Source: Tubiluchus corallicola (lineage: Eukaryota > Priapulida > Priapulimorpha > Priapulimorphida > Tubiluchidae). From it: a stretch of DNA of 62,500 nt. The stretch lies in assembly GCA_030141605.1 (NCBI GenBank), contig JAQGDQ010000441.1, positions 1 through 62,500 on the forward strand, given 5' to 3'. Positions within the stretch are counted from its first letter, which is position 1. Each line of letters starts with the position of its first letter. Shown piece after piece: positions 55,308 to 62,500 of the stretch. Under the pieces are notes generated by a model that saw nothing but the letters and a program-made list of their open reading frames with translations, was not told the DNA's origin and made no database searches. A program made the position numbers and the translations under genes.

Positions 55308-55829
55308 CAGGGATGAGAATTTTCCGCGGATATGCGGAATTCCGAGTTTTTGGGAAACCTGTAGTGCCATTTTTGTAAATCGCGTAAATTCGTTGGCAAA
55401 ATTTTTACGGACCCAGTACATTATTTCACAAACTGACCGCTAGTTGGCGGGCCGTCACTTTGTTTACATCATGTACATCAGTGTAACCACGTGTATGTCT
55501 CTATGTATAAAAATATAGAATCAATTGTGCGGAGTTATTTGAGTCAATTGCAGACAGATTTTATATACTTTTGCATAGGAGCAGCCATTATTTAGGCATT
55601 TTTGAGACAATAAGGTATCATGTATCCTTGATAGTTGGGTATTTTAAATTATGCATGAAACAAGGTAATTGGTATTTTAAGTCTCACTTAGAGGTTCTCT
55701 ATGGTCACAAAATTGCAATTTGTTGCTGGCTCCAAGGGGCTCGCCCCCTTGGACCCCCATGGGGGCCTATGTGGCCCCCAAACCCCCGGCCTGTTTCAGA
55801 GTTTTTTGCAATTTTCATTCTCATCCCTG
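55308..55829 (+). mobile_element. TIR element with 6-bp target duplication, copy 1 (FAR intron 4)
   Basis: The ends CAGGGATGAGAAT and ATTCTCATCCCTG form a terminal inverted repeat. ATTGAG is duplicated directly outside (55302-55307 and 55830-55835). The 522-bp body contains a GC-rich hairpin CCAAGGGGCTCGCCCCCTTGG near its right end and no ORF. The superfamily is unassigned; known groups with 6-bp duplications include IS3EU and Dada. Confidence 0.9.
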
Positions 55830-55904
55830 ATTGAGTAAATGATGTTTAGCTTTTATGTCAAAGCTGGATTGCTGGATCGGTTCACATTAACATTCATTTT
55901 GCAG

Positions 55905-56011
55905 GCTTTCGTACACGTTTCTACAGCATATGCTAATTGCGATCGAGAACAGATTCTTGAGTGCATTTATCCTCCACCGATGTCACCTGAAAAACTCATG
56001 GATGCCGTAGA
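55905..56011 (+). CDS. FAR: fatty acyl-CoA reductase, exon 5 (catalytic Ser region)
   Basis: The exon encodes residues 163-197 plus two bases of Glu198. AFVHVSTAYANCDREQILEC is followed by IYPPPMSPEKLMDAV. The VSTAYANC segment contains the conserved SDR-type Ser/Thr (S168/T169) and is a FAR signature. The acceptor TTTTGCAG and donor GA|GTAAGT are strong. Reading past the donor meets a stop at once, confirming the splice. Confidence 0.96.
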
Positions 56012-56099
56012 GTAAGTCGTCGTTATAAATATTTTTTTCCTAAATTACGAAGCCGATTGTCTGACATGAGATATGACAAACCCAGTCTTTCTTTTGTCT

Positions 56100-56340
56100 T
56101 TTTTTATTATTATTATTATTATTTATTAAATATATCCACAACGATCATTACAGCATTGTACATAAAAGTATTTAATAACATATTTATTATTATGTACACA
56201 AGATGCCAAGCTGCAAATGACCCGTGGGGTACTTGAGAAGTAATTACTTGTTTAGAGTACCCCAAATGAATGTGGACTGAGTGTAATAGAAAAGAGCAGT
56301 AAAGGAGTAGAAAAGAAAGGTTAATAGAGAATAGAAAGAA
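56100..56340 (-). mobile_element. possible minus-strand retroposon end (FAR intron 5)
   Basis: A (TTA)n run followed by AAATATATCCACAACGATCA and a purine-rich body reads, on the minus strand, like a retroposon ending in (TAA)n. No coding or Pol III boxes were seen. Confidence 0.35.
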
Positions 56341-56726
56341 GGAGAAAGATGTGATGGTATCTGTGTGAAGTAACGTGAACTATAGAAATGTAAAAATTGA
56401 CATAGCCAGCAACACAATGGATTCTGACAGGGACAGCAGCGTAATTGATCAAATCGATTTAGTCTCTATAATTAGAAAAGATTTCACTTTTAAGATTTCT
56501 GACCTCGGAACAACAAAATTTAAATCTCAAAAAAACTTTACGGGAGACTTGACTTTCTACGTATTGTCTACAGATTAACACATTTTCAGATTTCAGAACA
56601 AGTAAATAATTTGAATTTCAAAAAAAATCTCAATTTTCTTCATATTGCCTACAGATTTTGTACAATAAAGTGGAATTTAAATGCATAGCTGCTCTTATGT
56701 GTGAATTTACTCAAATCAAAGGAAGC

Positions 56727-57575
56727 AAAATCATCCATAAGTCGGCACTTAAGTTTTCTAGTTATTCACGTATCCCGAATCTCCATTTCATGAGGATCAT
56801 TTTGATACCAAGTTCATCATTCTATGTTATTTTGTAAGCTGAGATAATCCACGTTGAAGTTGAGGTGCAGGCTGCGCACTGAAAAACATAATCTTGAGAA
56901 AATCACCGTTAAAGTTACCCATTGTTTTTGCAAACTTTAGTTGCAAAATAAGTCTGCATAGTTAAAATTACATTATGATGCTTCAAAGTAGAATGTACCA
57001 AAAATTTGTCAAATGTCAATTTTTTGTTTTTTATAAAAAATGCGCAAAATATATTGGCCTTTTACATTCTAGCATCAAACTACCAAGAAAATTTCCAAAA
57101 AATACTAAAAGTCTAATTTTACAACCCCGTACCCACTTTTCTAGCTGGAAATTAGTAATGCAATTGTAAAAAACTTGTATCTCCAAACCCCGATGGTAGC
57201 CTGTGGAAGCAGTCATTTTACTTCGGGCTTTTTTGTTGCCAAATCCAGATCTTCATCAGGAAGAGCCATCTACTGGATTTAGACATAACTTCAATTTGCT
57301 CTTGCAAAGTCTGCAGCAACCACCATTTTGTGCAGTTGCTAAGTGTTTTGTAGAAACGCGACAAAAAACAATGGCAAACTTTAATGGTAATTTCTCAAGA
57401 TTAAGTTTTTCAGTGTGTAGCCTGCACATCAACTTCAATGTGGATTATCTCAACTTAGAAATAACATAGAGCGATGAACTTGGTATCAAAATGATCCTCA
57501 TGAAATAGAGATTCAGGACATGTGAATGTGAATAACTAGAAAAGCTTAACTGCCGACTTGTGAACAATTTTGCTA
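56727..57575. repeat. ~850-bp foldback with ~220-bp imperfect arms (FAR intron 5)
   Basis: The left arm 56727-56945 (TCGGCACTTAAGTTTTCTAG, TGAGGATCATTTTGATACCA) recurs inverted at 57345-57575 (TTGGTATCAAAATGATCCTC, CTAGAAAAGCTTAACTGCCG). The loop carries no recognised gene. Confidence 0.8.
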
Positions 57576-57756
57576 TACAAGCTCTCAATCGTATACTTTG
57601 TATTTCATGTTTTTTATTTCTTCGTCATCAACAGATTTTTTTGTATCGAGTTCTACAATATGTCCAAATTTTGCAAAATAAATCTGTTTAAATTAAGTTG
57701 AGCATAGCGCATTTTCAAGTCGTTTTATTGTTATTGACTTGAACATCTTTGTCTAG

Positions 57757-57934
57757 GTGGATGGATGATAACATGTGTGATGCTGTAACGCCATTTCTTA
57801 TAGACGCGCGTCCGAACACGTACACGTATACGAAAGCCATGGCGGAGTGGCTTGTCGTAGAGGGCAAGGGAGATATTCCTACAGCTATTGTTCGTCCATC
57901 CATAGTCGGTGCCTCGTGGAGGGAACCTTTTCCC
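57757..57934 (+). CDS. FAR: fatty acyl-CoA reductase, exon 6 (YxxxK active site)
   Basis: The exon encodes the end of Glu198 and residues 199-257: [20 protein letters not shown], then [16 protein letters not shown] and [17 protein letters not shown]. Tyr220 and Lys224 form the YxxxK pair of the SDR-like active site, and [14 protein letters not shown] is diagnostic of the FAR family. The acceptor is TTTGTCTAG and the donor CCC|GTAAGA, phase 0. The entry phase matches exon 5. Confidence 0.97.
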
Positions 57935-58024
57935 GTAAGACATCCTTTCTTATATTTGATGAGCTTACAAAGTTAATTAAATTTTCGTTTCAAACTTGAA
58001 ATTCGGGAAATGTGAAAAAGTCAC

Positions 58025-58097
58025 GATGCAATCTGTATTTGAACATTGGTACCTTCCGCTTACATTGCAGATGCCTTAACCACTAGGCCATTGCATC
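58025..58097 (-). tRNA. tRNA-like sequence, probable pseudogene or SINE head (anticodon TGT)
   Basis: The minus-strand 73-mer has a perfect 7-bp acceptor stem (GATGCAA/TTGCATC). It has a 4-bp D stem (GCCT/AGGC) and a perfect 5-bp anticodon stem (TCTGC/GCGGA) with loop AATGTAA, which would read Thr codons (UGU). The A-box TGGCCTAGTGGTTA is intact and the B-box-like GTTCAAATAC is degraded. The T stem does not pair and has one extra base. TTTTT lies about 5 bases after the 3' end. A working tRNA is unlikely. Confidence 0.6.
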
Positions 58098-58283
58098 TTC
58101 CAGCATTTAAGGCAGTCCAAAGTTCAACCAAATGCAGCATTTCCAGTGTTTTTTAATTACATTATTTAATTATAATATATTATATATTCATTAATTTTGA
58201 GCCAGAAAGTCTGTGAGTAATTGATTAATTGTTATAATTTTCATGTCAGGATTATTATTAATGATGTTACAAACCTGCAAGTA

Positions 58284-59290
58284 CCGTATATACTTATGTA
58301 CAAGTCAATGTGCATTTTAAGACCAAAAATTGCATCATTTTATATATTACCTGTGTACAAGTCGACCCTAAAATATTAAGATCTTCCAGAGTGAATGATG
58401 TGGTTCATCACCTTCCCATTTGAAGAAAAAACTAATTTACTAAAATTAATACCACTGCGTAGTTGTGTTTTATGTATGCGTGTATGCTAGAAATCGATAT
58501 TTTGCCTATAAAACACGCATATACAAGGCCAGTGTATAACTTCCCGCAAGCTGACAGGCGGCAGCACCTGCACAACATTGGCAGTTTTCATGTTCTGATT
58601 GAGTGCTCCGTCGCTAGTTTATTTACCGGTAATATATAAATTTTAACTTAATTTCACATACGTTATAATAAATTACAGTAATATTTGATAATTTTGTGAA
58701 GTAATGTCAAGATGCGAACATTCTCTGATGTGAAGCATCACAGTATGAGTGTTCATTCAGTCCAGCATATAATGAAGGATTATTTCTTTGCATATTCATA
58801 TTGTAGACGACTCTTTAGCGACATCTCCCAAAAACATATCGCAAGTATAAGTTGACCCCAAAAATTTCATCTTAAAATCGCCTCCCAAAAATTTGACTTG
58901 TAATGTTGTAGAGATCGCTGGCATCTATTAGAATTAAATAGAATATTGTAGAATGTTCCATTAGAATAATCGTCTTACCTTGTAGAATGTTCTAGAGAGA
59001 AACGTCTAGAATGTTCCCTGGCACCCTATATAAGGCGAAGCAGGCGGCTGAGACTCACGCAGATTCACACGGACGCCGCTTACACATTCGCTTGTATACC
59101 TGTATTTTCAGATACACTTAAACGTTTTCCAGATTTTCACGTTTAGTGTAATCATTTCGCGTTCCTTCATACTTTTCTGTTGTAGAATTCTCGCTTAATA
59201 AACTAGTTTAATTTGACGGCGTGTTTTCTGGTTTTCTTTACGAGCCTTCCGAGAGAAACAAAACACAACATGTACATAAGTATATACTTC
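58284..59290. mobile_element. TIR element split by a solo LTR (FAR intron 6)
   Basis: The left end GTATATACTTATGTACAAGT matches, inverted, the right end ACTTGTA(LTR)TGTACATAAGTATATAC once the LTR is ignored. Sub-terminal AAGTCGACCC and GTTGACCCC also correspond. No transposase was seen. The superfamily is unassigned. Confidence 0.7.
58914..59270 (+). mobile_element. solo LTR, copy 2 (FAR intron 6)
   Basis: It is in the same orientation and has the same landmarks as copy 1 (TGTTGTAGAG start, TATATAAGG, TTAATAAAC, AACACAACA end) with scattered differences. The flanking TGTAA and TGTAC match at 4 of 5 bases. It is inserted in the right terminal repeat of the TIR element at 58284. Confidence 0.85.
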
Positions 59291-59633
59291 TAGTCCACAG
59301 AAATTTTCTTTGCTTTTGCCTTGTTGTGATTTTCTTTATTTACTACATGGAAATATACTAGGCCCTATAACTACATGTTGAGTTTTTATTTTTTCTGTGT
59401 TGACATTTTTACATATTTAGGAATGTTTTCCGTGAATCATTTAAGTTTCTGTCATATATATTCATGTCCAAAGTAAATCATTTTTTATACTAGAAAAAAT
59501 TCGTGAATAATTCAAATACTTGTAGCATGGAAAACTGACTAATGTAAGAATAATGCTTACACTTTGTTGTAACACTTATGGATGATTTTGATAGCTAATC
59601 ACATACGTAATTATTAAGACTATAAAGGGCTTT

Positions 59634-60164
59634 CAGGGATGAGAATTTTCCGCGGATACGGGGAGTTCGGAGTTTTTGGAAGACCAGTAGTGCCGTTTTT
59701 GTAAATCACGTAAATTCGTTAAGAAAATTTTTACGGACCCAGTACATTATTTCACAAACTGACCGCTAGTTGACAGGCCGTCACTTTGTTTACATCACGT
59801 ACATCAGTGTAACCACGTGTATATCTCTATGTATAAAAATATAGAATCAATTGTGCAGAGTTATTTGAGTCAATTGCAGACAGTTTTTATATACTTTTGC
59901 ATAGAAGCGGCCAGTACTTAGGCGTTTTTGAGACAATTAGGTATCATGTATCCTTGATAGTTGGGTATTTTAAATTATGCATGAAATAAGGTAATTGATA
60001 TTTTAAGTCTACTTAGAGGCTCTCTACGGTCACAAAATGGCAATTTGTTGCTGGCTCCAAGGGGGCTTCGCCTTGGACCCCTTGGACCACGATGGGGGCC
60101 TATGCGGCCCCCCAACCCCCCGGCCTGTTTCAGAGTTTTTTGCAATTTGTCATTCTCATCCCTG
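59634..60164 (+). mobile_element. TIR element with 6-bp target duplication, copy 2 (FAR intron 6)
   Basis: CAGGGATGAGAAT and CATTCTCATCCCTG termini are flanked by perfect GGCTTT duplications (59628-59633 and 60165-60170). The 531-bp body is collinear with copy 1. It ends 45 bases before FAR exon 7. Confidence 0.92.
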
Positions 60165-60209
60165 GGCTTTACATTTTTTTATAATAAGTGTTTGCTTTAA
60201 TGTTATCAG

Positions 60210-60373
60210 GGTTGGATAGATAACTACAACGGTGCCACTGGTTTAATGATTGGTATTGGTAAAGGACTACTAAGAACAATGCGGGGAGTATTTGGTGCTA
60301 CAGCAGACATTGTTCCAGTCGACATTCCAGTCAACATGATGTTGGGGGTTGGATGGTACACTGGCATACAAAG
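60210..60373 (+). CDS. FAR: fatty acyl-CoA reductase, exon 7
   Basis: The exon encodes residues 258-311 plus two bases of Arg312: GWIDNYNGATGLMIGIGKGL, then LLRTM, ADIVPVDIPVNMMLGVGWYT and GIQR. This is the typical FAR stretch after EPFP, where VPVDxxVN closes the substrate-side wall of the Rossmann domain. The acceptor is TGTTATCAG with a modest pyrimidine tract and the donor AAAG|GTGCGA. A TIR transposon ends 45 bases upstream of the acceptor. Confidence 0.96.
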
Positions 60374-60699
60374 GTGCGATCATTTTTACTATTTTCCTCT
60401 CATTTTTATTGTGTGTTCTGCAAAGATACGGTTATTTCAATTCAGTTCAGCTTTACTTACTCAGCATTGGTTAAAAATAATATGGTCATTTGACAGTTTC
60501 GGCGTAACTGAAGAGCAGGGAAAGATGTGTTGGTCACTTGATCACATTTTTATATCAGTACAAGTTTACTTACAGTGCAAAAAAAATTTAGGTGATTACT
60601 GGCTGTTGTACGGAAAACAATATTAAAATAAATTGGCACCATTCCATTCTCTAGCACTAATGTTTTCTTTATAGTAAAGAGGACCTGTTGAACTATGTT

Positions 60700-60950
60700 A
60701 AAAGCGTTAGATTATGATAGATAATTATGTTGATAAATGCTGGTATGAAGCCAGTTAAGGAATGGTGTCACGTGAGCAAATGGTTCAGAATCGAGGCGTC
60801 GAAGCTCGGAGCACGAGGTATAAGCCTTGTGATGCGCCCAGCTCAAGGATTGAGTCTGGGAGCTGAAGGAGAGCAGGCTAGATCAGGGGCTTGGTATTAC
60901 TATTTGTTATATTTATTGTGTTTGATGTTCAATAAATGTGTAGTTTTATA
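60700..60950 (+). other. GC-rich segment with AATAAA (FAR intron 7)
   Basis: The segment GGAGCACGAGGTATAAGCCT to TTCAATAAATGTG stands out by base composition. It could be a retroelement 3' end, but nothing specific was recognised. Confidence 0.25.
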
Positions 60951-61217
60951 ATCGGACTCTTCATAGTTTTGCCATCCCTAAAACACCAATAATCAGCTTC
61001 ACACAACCCATACAACGAATTATTTTACTTTTATCATATGATTCACTTCAAATATGATTATTTCCATTACTTTTCTTTCTGTCACAGTGTGGGACAATCT
61101 AACAAGCCCTGCTTTTTGATTGCCCGCAGTACATTTACATTTGTATATATATATAGCAAACCTAAACTATGGTATATCTAAACTAGTTATGTGCTCAAAG
61201 TACACTGTATACGAATT

Positions 61218-61541
61218 TACTAAGCAACATACAATAGCGATAATTCTCTTGTTTATCTTTCAACCCCACAGTGTTTTGAGAGTCAAGTTAGTATATTTGT
61301 AATGATGCTGTACATAACGTTGTTTAGACACCACTATTAAAGGAAGTAGCGATATCACTATCTTTGCTTACCATAGGTTGACCTACATCTAAAGACAGTC
61401 TAAATCATTTTTTCCAAAATTTGCTTCCTATTGTGTATCTTAAAGTTTGTTATTCATTGAATTATTGATAACTTTTTGTTTCTTTTAATGTATTAATTGT
61501 GTATTTGTGTTGATGTGAAATGAATAAACATAAACATAGAC
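61218..61541 (+). repeat. repeat J, copy 2 (FAR intron 7)
   Basis: It is a ~320-bp match to 34827-35150, ending TGATGTGAAATGAATAAAC. Confidence 0.8.
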
Positions 61542-61609
61542 AAATAACTTTAATTTAAACTCGCAGCCTACAAAATGTATTCTTCCTGTTGTTGTTTTTT
61601 ATGTGTTAT

Positions 61610-61935
61610 CAGTGTGGTTTTGTTATCATTGTGTTTTTTGTTATCATTGTGCTTTTTGTTATCATTGTGTTTTTTGTTATCATTGTGCTTTTTGTTATCA
61701 TTGTGTTTTTTGTTATCATTGTTATTATTGTGCTTTTTGTTATCATTGTGTTTTTTGTTATCATTGTTATTATTGCGCTTTTTGTTATCATTGTTATCAT
61801 TGTGCTTTTTGTTATCATTGTGTTTTTTGTTATCATTGTTATCATTGTGCTTTTTGTTATCATTGTTATCATTGTGTTTTTTGTTATCATTGTTATTATT
61901 GTGCTTTTTGTTATCATTGTTATTATTGTGCTTCA
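61610..61935. repeat. TTGTTATCATTG-type compound minisatellite next to exon 8
   Basis: Units of 15-30 bases built from TGTTATCAT, TGTGCTTTTTG and TGTGTTTTTTG occur in varied order. The array ends about 18 bases before the exon 8 acceptor. Confidence 0.95.
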
Positions 61936-61952
61936 TTTTTCTTCGTTTTTAG

Positions 61953-62020
61953 GCCGGAGAAGGTGTTAGTGTATCACGCCACCGCTAGTCGGTCAAATCA
62001 GTGTAACTGGGGATCACTAG
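61953..62020 (+). CDS. FAR: fatty acyl-CoA reductase, exon 8 (last in window)
   Basis: The exon encodes the last base of Arg312, residues 313-334 (PEKVLVYHATASRSNQCNWG then SL) and one base of the next codon. It matches the FAR RPxxxxVYNxTSG...WG segment at the end of the NAD-binding domain. The acceptor TTCGTTTTTAG is strong. The donor reads CTAG|GCAAGT: a perfect consensus except for GC instead of GT. Using a GT five bases on (AA|GTATTG) would be a much poorer site. The FAR C-terminal domain and membrane anchor (roughly 170-180 residues in the family) lie beyond the right edge. Confidence 0.9.
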
Positions 62021-62308
62021 GCAAGTATTGCATTTTCTTTCTAGTTACGATCGATTATTTTTTTATAGGCCAGGGGATGTATATTTTGGACAGTAAATTA
62101 AAATGAGACTGAGTTCGTAGCCACACGTAGCTTTGAAAGTTTAACAAAATTTAAGTGTCCGAGGTAATTATTATTTAATTTAAGCTTTGATTAAAAAAAA
62201 AGCTGTTGTAGTTTTAAATATGTTAGAGCATTCTTTATTCTGAACTAACATTTTTACACAATCGTCCGGTTTTCCTTTAAATGTAATCTATTGTACAGTG
62301 GTTTTATG

Positions 62309-62500
62309 CAGGGATGAGAATTATACGCGGATACGGACCCAGTACATTATTTCACAAGCTGACCGCTGGTTGGCTGGCCATAACTTTGTTTACATCACGT
62401 ACATCAGTGTAACCACGTGTATATCTCTATGTATAAAAATACAGAATCAATTGTGTGGAGTTATTTGAGTCAATTGCAGACAGTTTTTATATACTTTTGC
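62309..62500 (+). mobile_element. TIR element with 6-bp target duplication, copy 3, cut by window end
   Basis: It begins CAGGGATGAGAATTATACGC and continues with the same body (CCAGTACATTATTTCACAAG, GAGTTATTTGAGTCAATTGC). A ~100-base internal deletion follows the left end. It lies in the intron after exon 8. Confidence 0.85.

Noticed and set aside
53744-59270. one full-length LTR retrotransposon
   Set aside because: The 4.8 kb between the LTRs holds FAR exons 5 and 6 and unrelated repeats, not gag/pol. Each LTR also has its own imperfect flanking duplication.

Overview
The window is nuclear DNA of an animal: AT-rich, intron-rich and very repeat-dense. It holds parts of two protein-coding genes. 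The homeodomain matches the protostome-like Distal-less form better than vertebrate Dlx. I infer an invertebrate, perhaps a mollusc, but neither phylum nor species can be fixed from this sequence alone.

Gene 1 is a Distal-less/Dlx homeobox gene on the minus strand. Exon 1 (28605-28926) encodes the Gly/Pro/His/Tyr-rich N-terminus. Exon 2 (23633-23814) encodes homeodomain residues 1-44 and ends at the intron position typical of Dlx genes. The exon carrying recognition helix 3 was not found in the 23.6 kb downstream and probably lies beyond the left edge.

Gene 2 is a fatty acyl-CoA reductase (FAR) gene on the plus strand. Eight coding exons run from 44815 to 62020 and keep one reading frame through every junction. 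They give 334 residues covering the whole NADPH-binding Rossmann/SDR-like domain. The C-terminal FAR domain lies beyond the right edge. The last intron that starts in the window appears to use a GC donor.

Layout. 1-3.66 kb is a set of nested inverted repeats, followed by a block-structured TTA/hexanucleotide array. 4-23.6 kb is repeat-rich sequence downstream of Dlx exon 2 (probably its second intron). It contains TA-flanked MITEs, two unclassified interspersed families (called F and G here), a LINE tail grown into (AGT)n, a 43-bp minisatellite and long microsatellites. 23.8-28.6 kb is Dlx intron 1. 29-44.8 kb is intergenic, with 31-bp and 60-bp minisatellites and a long foldback flanked by CT/AG repeats. 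44.8-62.5 kb is FAR. Its introns carry a young LINE insertion with a 12-bp target duplication, a nested hAT-like MITE, two solo LTRs bracketing exons 5 and 6, and TIR elements with 6-bp target duplications. Two transposons sit directly upstream of splice acceptors (exons 2 and 7).

The two genes are not expected to act in one pathway: one is a developmental transcription factor, the other a lipid-metabolism enzyme. No clearly new biochemical system was found. The most interesting material is the repeat architecture, including a ~760-bp array of AP-1/Maf-like motifs about 0.7 kb upstream of the FAR start codon. All similarity statements come from reading by eye; no search was run.
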